Source of the DNA: Clostridiales bacterium | GTDB taxonomy: Bacteria > Bacillota > Sulfobacillia > CADDZV01 | Assembly: GCA_902812875.1 (NCBI GenBank) | Contig: CADDZV010000003.1 | Span: forward strand, 1-64,000 | Length of the DNA stretch: 64,000 nt | Direction: 5' to 3' | In this document: positions 25,682 through 34,720 of the stretch, in pieces | Layout of the letters: each line of letters starts with the position of its first letter | How positions within the stretch are numbered: position 1 is the first letter of the stretch | Notes under the pieces: model-generated | What the model saw: only the letters and a program-made list of their open reading frames with translations | Told to the model about the DNA's origin: nothing | Databases searched by the model: none | Program-made: the position numbers and the translations under genes

Positions 25682-26236
25682 TCAGAGCTCGCCTTTCAAA
25701 AGCCCTGAGCGAATCTTCTCGAGCTCACGGAATACGGCGTGCTGGCCATCGTGATTTTGGTACCAACTGTCCGCAGCGATTTCTCCATCCGACGGGCAGC
25801 ACACTGCCTGCACGTTCGGGAAGGCATTGTGGAAACCGAGCCACGCTCGGCGCATGTGGGGCGGCACGGAAACCAGGATCACAGTGCGGAGGCCTGACAA
25901 AAGGCCTTTTTCTTCGAGTGCTTTCCTGCCAAACAAGAGGTTCTCGCGGGTGTTGATCGAGCGGTTTTCGCAGAGGATAGCTTCTTGTGGGACGCCGGCA
26001 TCGAGAAGAATCTGGCGGAGGAAAGACGCTTCTGTCTGTCCGCCCGGCACCATGCCACCGCCGGTAACCAGGATGCGGGGAGCAAAGCCTGCATGGAAGA
26101 GTTCGGCTGCTTTCTGGGCCCGGGCTGGCTCGGGGCCGCCGAACACGAAGATGAGATCCGATTTTTGCGGCATGTCACGGCAGAACAGGTATTCTGTCAC
26201 TTCCCGCAGTGACATGCCTTCATACACCCGCTCCAA
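25682..26236 (-). CDS. YdcF family (DUF218) protein
   Basis: A 184-residue soluble protein with the YdcF/DUF218 pattern: IFVFGGPEPARAQKAAELF, ILVTGGGMVPGGQTEASFL, GVPQEAILCENRSINTRENLLFGR and a later VSVPPHMRRAW. E. coli YdcF binds S-adenosylmethionine; SanA and ElyC relatives affect the cell envelope, but those carry membrane anchors absent here. The TTG at 26236 is chosen because GGGGGG lies six bases before it; an ATG at 26251 with a poor site would add five residues. It ends seven bases from the end of the convergent receiver gene. Function is unknown. Confidence 0.8.
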   Translation of the reverse strand: MERVYEGMSLREVTEYLFCRDMPQKSDLIFVFGGPEPARAQKAAELFHAGFAPRILVTGGGMVPGGQTEASFLRQILLDAGVPQEAILCENRSINTRENLLFGRKALEEKGLLSGLRTVILVSVPPHMRRAWLGFHNAFPNVQAVCCPSDGEIAADSWYQNHDGQHAVFRELEKIRSGLLKGEL

Positions 26237-26272
26237 TGCACATCCCCCCATTCGCTCGACTGGCTTCGGCAC

Positions 26273-26302
26273 TTGACCGGCGTTTTCCTTTCTTCCTACA
26301 TA
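26273..26302 (+). promoter_or_regulatory. Sigma-A-type promoter of the gamma carbonic anhydrase gene
   Basis: TTGACC (26273-26278) and TACATA (26297-26302) are separated by 18 bases, with an AT-rich stretch following. The leader to the TTG start is about 90 bases and ends with AGGAGGTG; no known RNA motif was recognised in it. Confidence 0.55.
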
Positions 26303-26400
26303 AAATATTCTTTGCCTTCGCTGGCAGGATAAAGCCATCACGGGAAGTGAATTTACCGGCAAAGCCCGCGGTTACTTACAGCACTAGGAGGTGCAAGCGT

Positions 26401-26922
26401 TTGTCAGAAACGTTGCCACAACCCCAGATCAGCGAATCGGCCTGGGTTGCCCCGGGAGCCAAGATCGTCGGGGATGTACACATCGGCGAGCGTGCGAGTG
26501 TGTGGTACAACGCTACCATCAGGGGAGACCTCGCACCCATACGCATCGGGGACGACACGAACATCCAGGACAACGCTGTGTTGCATGTTGATGTAAATAC
26601 ACCGCTCACGATCGGCCGCGCGGTGACGGTCGGGCACCAGGCCATCCTGCACGGGTGCACGATCCGCGACGGCGCCCTCATCGGCATGGGGGCGACGGTG
26701 TTGAACGGGGCGGTGATAGGTGAAGAGGCCATCGTGGGGGCGGGAGCACTCGTCACGGAAGGATTCGAGGTGCCGCCCGGCACCTTGGCACTGGGCGTGC
26801 CGGCCCGCGTCGTGCGCCCGCTTACCCCCGACGAACGCCTGGCCGGACGGGCCGGAGCGGAGCATTATGTCGCTTTGGCAAGAATACATAAAAATAACAC
26901 AGAGGAAGCGGCCGCACCGTAA
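26401..26922 (+). CDS. Gamma-class carbonic anhydrase family protein
   Basis: A 173-residue left-handed beta-helix protein built from hexapeptide repeats. The three metal-binding histidines of the gamma-carbonic-anhydrase family are present at His62 (NAVLHVD), His79 (VGHQ) and His84 (ILHGC), and Arg41-Asp43 (TIRGDL) is conserved. It resembles YrdA/PaaY-type members, of which only some hydrate CO2. The TTG at 26401 follows AGGAGGTG with a seven-base gap; longer in-frame extensions upstream run across the promoter and were rejected. It is monocistronic as far as can be seen, facing the MocA-like gene. Confidence 0.92.
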   Translation: MSETLPQPQISESAWVAPGAKIVGDVHIGERASVWYNATIRGDLAPIRIGDDTNIQDNAVLHVDVNTPLTIGRAVTVGHQAILHGCTIRDGALIGMGATVLNGAVIGEEAIVGAGALVTEGFEVPPGTLALGVPARVVRPLTPDERLAGRAGAEHYVALARIHKNNTEEAAAP

Positions 26923-26946
26923 CCGCCCAGGCTACAAACCGTAACA

Positions 26947-27570
26947 TCAGGCCCCGGCAAGCGCAGCCAGTAATGCCAGGTCCTCGGGGCGGTTGAGATC
27001 GAAAAGCACAGATGGATCCCGGACCGGCACCGGGCATGCCTGATGCCGGTCGCGAAGAGCGCGTAACCCGCCCGTGTTCTCGTCGAGGGTCATGAGCTCT
27101 TCAGCCAACACACCCGCCACCACCAGGGGGTGGCCGCGGCGGCCTTGGTAAACAGGCACAAGCACGAGGCAATCTTTTTCCTGGGTGGCCGTCAGCATGC
27201 CTTGCAACGCCACCCGGCCGACGGGCTGGTCCACACCCTGGATAAAAAACCACGCCGGCCGGTCGACAAGCTGGCTGGCGGCGACGACTCCGGCACGAAT
27301 GCTGGTCGTCTTGCCCGCCCACCAGTCCGGGTTGGCAACACCGTATACCCCTTTTTGCTGGCAACGGGCAAGCACCTCCGTGGCGCGGGAACCGGCCACC
27401 ACCACCACCTGCCCGATGCCCGCTGCGAAGAGCTCGCCCAGGACATAATCCAAAAGCACCGGGCCGTCCCCCGGAGCGGCACCGGCAGCTCCCGGCAATG
27501 GCAGAAGGGCCTTGGGGCCACCGAGCCTGCGCCCTTCACCCGCCGCCAGGACGATGGCCACCACGCTCAT
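26947..27570 (-). CDS. MocA/MobA-like nucleotidyltransferase for molybdenum cofactor
   Basis: A 207-residue NTP-transferase with the N-terminal nucleotide motif VLAAGEGRRLGGPKALLPL and a later metal-binding GVDQPVG (about residue 108). MocA adds CMP to molybdopterin to make the cytosine dinucleotide form that many bacterial xanthine-dehydrogenase-type hydroxylases need, and that fits its position as last gene of the hydroxylase operon. The ATG overlaps the stop of the Mo-subunit gene (ATGA). A long in-frame extension upstream to 27687 is inside that gene. Sequence alone does not separate MocA (CTP) from MobA (GTP). Confidence 0.88.
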   Translation of the reverse strand: MSVVAIVLAAGEGRRLGGPKALLPLPGAAGAAPGDGPVLLDYVLGELFAAGIGQVVVVAGSRATEVLARCQQKGVYGVANPDWWAGKTTSIRAGVVAASQLVDRPAWFFIQGVDQPVGRVALQGMLTATQEKDCLVLVPVYQGRRGHPLVVAGVLAEELMTLDENTGGLRALRDRHQACPVPVRDPSVLFDLNRPEDLALLAALAGA

Positions 27571-29864
27571 GAACTGTTCTGCCGCCGGATGGCCATGAAC
27601 ACGCGTTCCGGCGTAAGAGGCGTCTCGTAGATCCGCACACCCGTTGCCTGGTAGACAGCGTTGGCGATGGCCGCCAGCGTCGGGCACGTAGGTGGTTCTC
27701 CTACGCCTTTCACGCCGTACGGCCCCTGCGTGCTGGGCTTTTCCAGGATGATGCTTTCCACTGCCGGCACGTCCGTCGCGGTCGGCAGTTTGTAGTCCGC
27801 GAAATTCGGATTCACGAGCTTGCCGCCTTGCCAGACCATTTCCTCGTAGAGGGCCTGTCCGATCGCTTGTACCATGCCACCTTCGATCTGGCCCTCAATC
27901 CCCTGCGGGTTGATGGCACGTCCGACATCCTGCGCTGCCACTGCCCGCAGGAGCGTCACCTGGCCGGTTTCCATATCCACTTCTACTTCCACGGCCTGGG
28001 CAAAGTAGGCGGGGTCGTTGAAGGCCCCCGAAGCGTCCCCCCGGACGCGCGTGCGGTCGTAACCGGGGCGCGGATACACAAAGCTGCCCCGACCGACCGG
28101 CGGCCCGCTGTACCGGTACATGACCCTTGCCAGTTCCCGGAAGCCAAGCCGCTTTTGGGGGTCGGCCTGTACGTAGACGGACTGGTCGCCAAACGCGAGT
28201 CCATCCGGCGAAACACCAAGACGCTTCGCCGCTTCGTCTTTCAGCATACCGGCCAAGTCGACCGCCGCCGCCCGGGCAGCACCCCCGAGGTTGTAGGTAA
28301 TCCGGCTGCCCCACGACCCCACGTCGTACGGTCCGGTGCTGGTATCACCGTGGGCTACCACCACCTGCGAAGGGTGCAGGTTGAGCTCCTTGGCGACAAT
28401 GGCCGGCAGGCTCGCGTACACCGATCCGCTACCGAGCTCCATGCCGGTCGTCTGAACGGCGACGGTGCCGTCGTCGTTCAACTTGACCGTCACCGTGGAC
28501 GCCCCGGTGCCGGTAAACCACCAGCCCACGGCCACGCCCACACCCCGTCGGCGGGTGCCCGTGGAGCCGGCCGCCGCCGCGTTCGGGTCGGATGGCCATC
28601 CGATCGCCTTTGCCGCCGCCTCGAGGCACTCCTTCACACTGACGCTCTGCATGACCTGGCCGGTGGGCGACCGGTCGCCGTCCACCCAGGCGTTTTTCAG
28701 CCGGAAAGCCACCGGATCCATGCCGAGGGCCCTGGCACAGCTGTCCATGTGCGACTCGACCGCGAAATCGGCCTGCGGACCGCCCGGCCCCCGGAAGGAA
28801 CCGCAACTCGACTTGTTGGTCAGCACGCTGTAGCCTTCCACCTTGACCGCCCCGATGCGATACGGCCCCGTCGAAAGAAGGGCTGCCACGCCAATGGCGG
28901 AACCACCCGGGTAGGCGCCCGTGTCCATGATCATCCGTACGTGGCGGCCAAGAATGGTCCCGTCTTTCTTGAGGGCAGAGCGGATATAGGTGATCGACGG
29001 ATGGCGCGGATTTCCGACGAGGAACTCTTCCTCGCGCGTGTTCGCAAGCCGCACCGGGCGCCCGCTTTTGCGGGCCAAAAGGCACACGATGGGCTCCAGC
29101 TCGCTGCCAGTCTTGCCGCCAAAAGCGCCGCCGGGGAACGGCCCGTGCACGATGACCCGGGTCTGCGGCTCCTTGAGCACGATGGCGACGTCGGCCCGCA
29201 CAGCATGCACAGACTGCGTACTTGTCCATATCTCATACCCGCGACCGGGGTGCCACTGCGCGACCGCGATACGCGGCTCGATGTAGGCCTGGTGCACCAT
29301 CTGGGTACGGTAGGTTTCCTCGACGATAACGTCGGCCTCGGCAAAGGCGGATTCGATGTCGCCATCCTCAATACCGGCAAACACCGCCACGTTGGGCGAC
29401 AGGCCGGCCGTTTCGCCCTCCGGCTGCGCGGCCGCGGCGGCGGTATCGCCCACCAACGGGGCGCCAGGTGCCATCGCCTCTTCGGGGTCGAACACTGCCG
29501 GCAGAGGCTCGTACTCTACTTCGATGAGGGCAAGGGCTGCCGCCGCCTGCTCGGCAGTGCGGGCTGCCACCGCCGCCACCGCGTCGCCAGCGTACCTCAC
29601 CTTGTGCGACGCCAATACCCCCACACCAAGCACCGGGTCCGGCAGGTCATCAGCCGTCACGACCGCCTCCACACCCGGCGCCTTGGCCGCCTTTGAGACG
29701 TCGATCCGCTTGATCAGGGCATGCGGCACCATCGCCCGCAGGACCCGGGCGTGGAGCATACCCGGCAATTTGACATCCCATGTAAACAGGGCCTTTCCCT
29801 GTACCTTGTCGATGAGGTCCTGGCGGACCCATTGGGGGCCGAAGCGTTCCACCGTACTAGCCAT
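27567..29864 (-). CDS. Xanthine dehydrogenase-family molybdopterin-binding (large) subunit
   Basis: A 765-residue large subunit of a molybdenum hydroxylase. Molybdopterin-contact motifs include GPFPGGAFGGKTG (about residues 232-244), SSCGSFRGPGGPQ near 350, which corresponds to the FRGFGGPQ loop of xanthine dehydrogenase rather than the AYxCSFR loop of CO dehydrogenase, and GMELGSGSVYAS. The catalytic glutamate is in GVGEPPTCP near the C-terminus. The ATG at 29864 follows GGAAGGGGAC and overlaps the 2Fe-2S gene by eight bases. With the small and FAD subunits it forms an L-M-S hydroxylase; the substrate (a purine, nicotinate or other heterocycle or aldehyde) cannot be fixed from sequence. Confidence 0.94.
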   Translation of the reverse strand: MASTVERFGPQWVRQDLIDKVQGKALFTWDVKLPGMLHARVLRAMVPHALIKRIDVSKAAKAPGVEAVVTADDLPDPVLGVGVLASHKVRYAGDAVAAVAARTAEQAAAALALIEVEYEPLPAVFDPEEAMAPGAPLVGDTAAAAAQPEGETAGLSPNVAVFAGIEDGDIESAFAEADVIVEETYRTQMVHQAYIEPRIAVAQWHPGRGYEIWTSTQSVHAVRADVAIVLKEPQTRVIVHGPFPGGAFGGKTGSELEPIVCLLARKSGRPVRLANTREEEFLVGNPRHPSITYIRSALKKDGTILGRHVRMIMDTGAYPGGSAIGVAALLSTGPYRIGAVKVEGYSVLTNKSSCGSFRGPGGPQADFAVESHMDSCARALGMDPVAFRLKNAWVDGDRSPTGQVMQSVSVKECLEAAAKAIGWPSDPNAAAAGSTGTRRRGVGVAVGWWFTGTGASTVTVKLNDDGTVAVQTTGMELGSGSVYASLPAIVAKELNLHPSQVVVAHGDTSTGPYDVGSWGSRITYNLGGAARAAAVDLAGMLKDEAAKRLGVSPDGLAFGDQSVYVQADPQKRLGFRELARVMYRYSGPPVGRGSFVYPRPGYDRTRVRGDASGAFNDPAYFAQAVEVEVDMETGQVTLLRAVAAQDVGRAINPQGIEGQIEGGMVQAIGQALYEEMVWQGGKLVNPNFADYKLPTATDVPAVESIILEKPSTQGPYGVKGVGEPPTCPTLAAIANAVYQATGVRIYETPLTPERVFMAIRRQNSS

Positions 29865-30435
29865 GTGCACCGTCCCCTTCCGGAGCCTCCCCGCGGTGAT
29901 CCACAACCACCCGCTCGCTTGGCGTGTCACCGGCCGTGGCCACCGGTGCCAACGCCGTAATCGTGCTGGCCGCCATGGCTTCGGCGGCGTGTTTCACTGC
30001 CGCCACGATCTTCCCGTAACCGGTGCACCGGCAAAGGTTGCCCGCCAGGGCGGTCCTGATCTCGCCCTCGGAGGGATGCGGATTATTGTCCAGCAGGGCC
30101 TTGGCCGACATCAACATTCCGGGCGTGCAAAAACCGCATTGCGCAGCCCCGTGTTCAAGGAAGGCCTCTTGCAGCACATGCAGGCCCTGCTCGTCGGCCA
30201 AGCCTTCCACGGTTTCGATGTGCCCGCCGTCGGCCTCCACGGCTAACACCAGGCACGACGACACCGGCCGGCCATCCCACAGAACGGTACACGCCCCGCA
30301 GTCGCCGGCATCGCAGCCTTCCTTGGTGCCGGTGAGTGCAAGATCGTCCCGCAGCACCTGCAAAAGGGTGCGGGTGGGTTCCACATCAACCTTGTATTCA
30401 CGCCTGTTTACGGTCAGGGTAATCTCTATGCTCAT
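29857..30435 (-). CDS. Molybdenum hydroxylase 2Fe-2S (small) subunit
   Basis: A 192-residue CoxS/XdhC-type iron-sulfur subunit that passes electrons from the Mo centre to FAD. The plant-ferredoxin cluster cysteines lie in CDAGDCGACTVLWDGRPVSSC (about residues 42-62) and the second cluster in CGFCTPGM and CRCTGYGKI. The protein is about 30 residues longer than usual at the C-terminus (GDTPSERVVVDHRGEAPEG), a tail of unknown use. The ATG overlaps the FAD-subunit stop (ATGA). Third structural gene in reading order of the hydroxylase operon. Confidence 0.95.
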   Translation of the reverse strand: MSIEITLTVNRREYKVDVEPTRTLLQVLRDDLALTGTKEGCDAGDCGACTVLWDGRPVSSCLVLAVEADGGHIETVEGLADEQGLHVLQEAFLEHGAAQCGFCTPGMLMSAKALLDNNPHPSEGEIRTALAGNLCRCTGYGKIVAAVKHAAEAMAASTITALAPVATAGDTPSERVVVDHRGEAPEGDGAHG

Positions 30436-31358
30436 GCCTGTACACCTTCTCGGATCACCCATTCTCCTGGCGTGGCCCTGCCCAGGGCTTGCCACAGGGC
30501 CCGCCGCACGGCCACTGGAATCATGGCGCGCCGGTAGTCAGCACTCGCCCGCACATCCGAAATCGGGCTCGCGGCTTCCGTGGCCAACTGCGCGGCCTGG
30601 GCGAAAATATCGTGTACACCGGAAACCAGTTCCCAGGTACCGTCGTGCGGCAAGGCCAGCTGCTGGCCGACTACGGCCGCACCGGCACCGGTAAGGAGCG
30701 GAACGGGCGCCACCGAAGCAAGCGCGACACGGCAGTCGAGGCAGCGACCGTTTTCGTCCAGCCACAGGCTCACGGCGGCGCCGACCACCGCGATGTCCAT
30801 GGCCCGCCGTGGTGAGATCTTGACGTAGGCCCCGCCGCCAAGCCCCGCGGGCGGCGGCACGCGTATAGCGCTGACCATTTCGCCGGGCTGCAGCACAGTG
30901 CGGCCGGAACCCAAAAAGAATTCCGCAATGGGAATATCCCGTGTGCCTTGCAAAGAACGCGCCTCCACCACTGCCCCGAGTGTCAAAAGTGCACTGGCCG
31001 TGTCGGCCGCGGGAGAGGCGTGGCAGATGTTGCCCACCACCGTGCCTAGATTCCGCACCTGTACCGATCCTACACTCTGGCACGCCCAAGCCAGGGCGGG
31101 CCACCTGGCCCACACCTCCGGATGCGAGGCGACGGCCGCATGCGTGCTAAGCGGCCGGATCACAAGACCATCCGCTCCGACGCTCAACTCCCCGACGCCG
31201 GGTATACCCCGCAGGCTGACGTACCCCCGGACAGACTGCCGCCCGGCCCGGTAGGCCGGTACGAGATCGGTTCCGCCCGCCAGCACCACGCTGCCCGGCC
31301 TGCCAGCGAGGACGCCCACCGCCTCCTCCACACTGGCCGGGCGATGATACTCAAGCAT
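30432..31358 (-). CDS. Molybdenum hydroxylase FAD-binding (medium) subunit
   Basis: A 308-residue CoxM-type flavoprotein subunit. The N-terminal PCMH FAD motif is VVLAGGTDLVPAYRAG (about residues 25-40) and the second FAD loop is RNLGTVVGNICHASPAADT (about 98-116); the C-terminal CO-dehydrogenase flavoprotein domain has ISPRRAMDIAVVGAAV. Two ATGs, at 31364 and 31358, are possible; the second has GGGGGG seven bases upstream and is preferred. The gene overlaps both the XdhC gene before it and the 2Fe-2S gene after it. Confidence 0.93.
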   Translation of the reverse strand: MLEYHRPASVEEAVGVLAGRPGSVVLAGGTDLVPAYRAGRQSVRGYVSLRGIPGVGELSVGADGLVIRPLSTHAAVASHPEVWARWPALAWACQSVGSVQVRNLGTVVGNICHASPAADTASALLTLGAVVEARSLQGTRDIPIAEFFLGSGRTVLQPGEMVSAIRVPPPAGLGGGAYVKISPRRAMDIAVVGAAVSLWLDENGRCLDCRVALASVAPVPLLTGAGAAVVGQQLALPHDGTWELVSGVHDIFAQAAQLATEAASPISDVRASADYRRAMIPVAVRRALWQALGRATPGEWVIREGVQA

Positions 31359-32466
31359 CGACATGCCCCCCTTGGAAGACCACTGGTTCCACGAGCACGG
31401 TCATGACACCCCCGCAGATGCGGGCGCCCGTTTCGCCGGGATCAGCCGTAAATTCAACGTTGGTTATTTTGGCCACACCCTGACGCAAAACCTCCAACGC
31501 CGCTTGGCGGATTTCTTCCTCGCCGCCGCCCCCACCGGCGGTCCCCGCTATGTGGCCATCCTCCCACACCAGCATGCTGGCGCCCGCCTTGCGGGGGGTG
31601 GCCCCACGGGTGGAAACCACGGTGGCTACGGCCAACCTGCTGCCCGCTGGCCGATCCAGGCGCGGCCAATCTGCCCCCATGCCGCGCTGCCGCGACGGGC
31701 GGCCTGCCCCTTCTCCCCGATGCCGTGCGAGCACAACCTCTGCCATGACGGCCACGGCGATCTCCCCAGGCGTTTCCGCCCCGATGTCAAGCCCAATGGG
31801 AGCATGTACCTGTTCGAGCCAGTCGGCAGGAACGCCCGCCCTTTCCGCCTCCGCCCGTACCGCGGCCACCCGCCGGCGGCTCCCGATCATGCCGATGTAA
31901 TCGGCCATGCGTCCGCGGGAGTTTGACCACAAGGCGCGCAGGCAGGCAACATCGTGATCGTAGCTGCGGTTCAGCAAGGCCACCGCCAGAAATCCGGCGG
32001 CGGGCAAAAAGGCGCCGACGGTGGCCCACGGCACGGAAACCACCCGGGCACCGGGAAACCGCCCCGGAACAGCGTACTCGGGGCGGTCGTCCACGACGGT
32101 CACGTCGTACCCGGCCGTGATGGCAATCGGGGCCAAGGCTAGGGCGATATGCCCGGCCCCCAAAATGACAAGCGACGGCCCTGGCAGCACCGGTTCCACG
32201 TAAACCGACAGCGTCGTGTCTTGAGCTTTGATAGTCGCCTGAAGAGGCATCCGCTCCGACAGGGTCCGGCGAACAAAGGGCAGCACCACCGGCAACAGGC
32301 TTTGGTCGCCGGCGGCCCCAGCACCAGACCCGGTCCCATCGTCCGGCACTATGAGTACGGTCCCTGGCGGAATACCCGGCCGGTCGGCGGCGAGCACCGC
32401 CACCCTGGCGAAGGCTTGTCCCCCTGCCCGCCACGTCAAACCGAGGTTGAAAAGATCGCCGGTCAT
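31351..32466 (-). CDS. xdhC: XdhC family Mo-cofactor maturation factor with an extra C-terminal CoxI domain
   Basis: XdhC proteins bind and sulfurate the Mo cofactor and insert it into xanthine-dehydrogenase-type enzymes. Here the order is unusual. Residues 1-95 resemble a worn CoxI domain (GQAFARVAVLAADRPGIPPGTVLIV, with no GStPR or CGG motif). Residues 96-250 form the XdhC C-terminal Rossmann domain (SLVILGAGHIALALA, VTVVDDRPEYA, DYIGMIGSRRR). Residues 275-371 are a second, intact CoxI domain (VVSTRGATPRKAGASMLVWEDG, then GTAGGGGGEEE and ICGGVMTVLVEP). The usual family order is an intact CoxI domain followed by Rossmann. The ATG shares one base with the TPR stop (TAATG). The assignment is firm; the domain arrangement deserves checking. 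Confidence 0.88.
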   Translation of the reverse strand: MTGDLFNLGLTWRAGGQAFARVAVLAADRPGIPPGTVLIVPDDGTGSGAGAAGDQSLLPVVLPFVRRTLSERMPLQATIKAQDTTLSVYVEPVLPGPSLVILGAGHIALALAPIAITAGYDVTVVDDRPEYAVPGRFPGARVVSVPWATVGAFLPAAGFLAVALLNRSYDHDVACLRALWSNSRGRMADYIGMIGSRRRVAAVRAEAERAGVPADWLEQVHAPIGLDIGAETPGEIAVAVMAEVVLARHRGEGAGRPSRQRGMGADWPRLDRPAGSRLAVATVVSTRGATPRKAGASMLVWEDGHIAGTAGGGGGEEEIRQAALEVLRQGVAKITNVEFTADPGETGARICGGVMTVLVEPVVFQGGHVDA

Positions 32467-34505
32467 TATTTTTGAATGTCCCTCAGGACTTTCAGGTATG
32501 GGGCGTTCCCGAGCCCGCGCTGGTAGAGCACCGCGGCCGCCTGGCCGCCTTTCTCCAGAACAGACATGAGATCTTCTTTGAAGCCGACCGTATACCGCGC
32601 CCGCCGGAGTCTTGTGGCCAGGCGCTGGCGTGTGTCCCCTGGCAGGGCATCAATGGCCGGAGCATAGGCCCAGAGCACGTCCGAGCCCTTGCTCCACGCC
32701 CGCCGCCAGGATTTCACGGCCCGGTCGTCCTCGCCGTTCATGGCCTGATACACGCCTTCCAGGAACAGGACGGCCGGATCCCTGGCCGCCAGGGTCCTGG
32801 CGACGAGCCAGGTGTGACGGCTAGCCTCCACCTTCCCCAGGCTCAGGTACACCTGTACAAGTCTCAGTATAGCCGGCACGTCGGCCGGGCGCTCCGCCAG
32901 GTGCTCCTCGAGGATCTGCCGCCCTTCCTCCGCCTTGCCGAGAAGACACAGCGCCAGGGCGATGGAGCTCATCACCGTTCCGTAAGGGGCATGCCAGGCT
33001 GCCCTCACCCAGGCTTCCTTGGCTGGCCCCCACTGCCCCTGGGCCGCGAAGATGTCGCCGCGGGTCTCAAGCAGATACGGGTCGTCCGGATCCAGCCCAA
33101 GGGCGCGCGTGACCGACGCCACCGCCAGCCGCATCCGGCCGCTGGTAGCATGGATACGTGCCAAAAGACCGTAGGACATGGCCTCGGCGGGATGAACCGC
33201 AATGGCACGGCGGGTGAGGCGTTCCGCCGCTGCCACTTGGCCGAGGCTGAGAAAAGCCCGTGCCTGGGCCAGGAGCATCCACACGTTGTCCTGGTGCTGA
33301 TCGAGCACACGTGCGGCCTTGGCCACCACCTCTGCCGGTTCATGGATGAGTTCGTACGTGGTACTGAGGAGAAACGACACCTGCTCCGACATGTCCGCCG
33401 GCAGCTCCTCCGCGTGTCCGGACAGGAGGGCGCGCTCCCAGGCAGAAACGGCCCCGTGGTGGTCACCGAGCATGAACCTTGCCTGGCCTAGGAATACCAT
33501 CGTGACCGGATCGGAAGGATCGAGGGCGGCGGCGGTACCCCAGGCCCGGGCGGCCTCCCGCATCCGCCCCCGGTCAAACTGCACGGCCCCCAGCACCACC
33601 CAGGCCGCCGGGTCGCCCGGCATGAGCCTTGTGGCCTGGCGGGCCGCCTTTAAGGCACGGTCCGCGTCCTGCCGGCGGAAATACAGCTGGGACAACGAGA
33701 GGGCCGCCGGACCGAACTCGGGATCAATCCGCAGCACCGCCCGCCACATGCTGATGGCCGTATCGTCGTCGCCACTGTCCTCGGCCACCCTCCCGAGGCC
33801 GTAGAGGGCCGCTGTGTTGCCCGGCTGGGCCATGAGGGCTTGGCGGAACAGGCGCCCCGCCGTCCGGCTGTCTTTCTTGTACAGGTACACCAGCCGCCCA
33901 GCCTCCGCCATGCCGTCAGTGAACGTGGGGTCGTGCCGGATGGCGGTTTGCAGCACCGCAAGCCCATCCTCCCACCGCCCCTGGGCTTCCCGGGCGGCCG
34001 CCAGCCCCAGCACGGCCTCCTTCATGCCGGGCATCAGCTCAATGGCACTGTGAAAACACCGTTCTGCCCGGCTGGCCAGACCGGTCTGGAGGTACAAAAA
34101 CCCCAGGCGCATGATGACCATGGCCCTTTTGCGGTTCTGGCGGGTAGTTCCGGGCTGGCATACCCGCAACGCACGCCCGAGATAACGCCTGGCCTGTACG
34201 CTGGCACCATGCTTGGCGCAGATGTCCGCCGCCAGCACGAGTGTTTCCGGATCGGGCTCCGCAAGCATCAGCGGCTGTAACGGTTCCAGCGTGTTATCCA
34301 AGGCTCCAGGGGCACCAGGCTGGTAGGCGAAATAAAGGTTGCGGGCGATTTCCCGCCGGGCGTGCACGTGCGATGGGTCAAGCGCTAGCACTTCGCGGAA
34401 GGCAGCTGTGGACGACCCAAGATCGCCTTGCCGCCGATACCAGAGACCGCGGCGTAAAAGCGCACGGATCTTCCGCTGTATCTCGGTATGATCTTCCACA
34501 TCCAC
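32466..34505 (-). CDS. Large TPR-repeat protein, first gene of the Mo-hydroxylase operon
   Basis: A 679-residue protein built almost wholly of tetratricopeptide-like helical repeats, for example GDLGSSTAAFREVLALDPSH, GNTAALYGLGRVAEDSGDDD and NVWMLLAQARAFLSLGQV. There is no signal peptide or membrane segment, so a cytosolic scaffold is likely. Translation of xdhC restarts on its stop codon (TAATG), which makes this a true member of the molybdenum-hydroxylase operon, not just a neighbour. CAGGAG lies close to the GTG at 34505; a GTG two codons on is possible. TPR proteins are not a standard part of such operons. A role in enzyme assembly is my inference. Confidence 0.82.
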   Translation of the reverse strand: MDVEDHTEIQRKIRALLRRGLWYRRQGDLGSSTAAFREVLALDPSHVHARREIARNLYFAYQPGAPGALDNTLEPLQPLMLAEPDPETLVLAADICAKHGASVQARRYLGRALRVCQPGTTRQNRKRAMVIMRLGFLYLQTGLASRAERCFHSAIELMPGMKEAVLGLAAAREAQGRWEDGLAVLQTAIRHDPTFTDGMAEAGRLVYLYKKDSRTAGRLFRQALMAQPGNTAALYGLGRVAEDSGDDDTAISMWRAVLRIDPEFGPAALSLSQLYFRRQDADRALKAARQATRLMPGDPAAWVVLGAVQFDRGRMREAARAWGTAAALDPSDPVTMVFLGQARFMLGDHHGAVSAWERALLSGHAEELPADMSEQVSFLLSTTYELIHEPAEVVAKAARVLDQHQDNVWMLLAQARAFLSLGQVAAAERLTRRAIAVHPAEAMSYGLLARIHATSGRMRLAVASVTRALGLDPDDPYLLETRGDIFAAQGQWGPAKEAWVRAAWHAPYGTVMSSIALALCLLGKAEEGRQILEEHLAERPADVPAILRLVQVYLSLGKVEASRHTWLVARTLAARDPAVLFLEGVYQAMNGEDDRAVKSWRRAWSKGSDVLWAYAPAIDALPGDTRQRLATRLRRARYTVGFKEDLMSVLEKGGQAAAVLYQRGLGNAPYLKVLRDIQK

Positions 34506-34720
34506 CGACTCCTGCGGCTTTTTGTGGGATCAGCCGCTTGTGCGATTCCGGGTCGCCAAGCTCTTCGGCACTCGTGTGCTGATACCCTTCCCGACAGCAT
34601 ATGCCCCACTGTCTGCCCGCGTCGCCTTTTCGAGCATGGCCGGAAGGAAATTCCACACAGTCGCCAGAATATTGCTGTTATTCGCTGGAATCCCAGAGCC
34701 CGGGCACGGGGGTGAAAGAC
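34506..34720. other. Divergent spacer between the TPR gene and the penicillin acylase remnant
   Basis: The 215-base spacer shows no supportable gene, no known RNA motif and no promoter of good quality on either strand, although two operons diverge from it. Open frames here are extensions or shadows of the flanking genes. GGTGA lies five bases before the GTG at 34721. Confidence 0.5.

Noticed and set aside
27828-29696. Long open frame of about 620 codons on the plus strand, opposite the Mo-hydroxylase large subunit
   Set aside because: It is antisense to a gene with clear catalytic motifs. Its translation is rich in His, Arg and Gly with no family pattern, as expected for a GC-rich antisense shadow.
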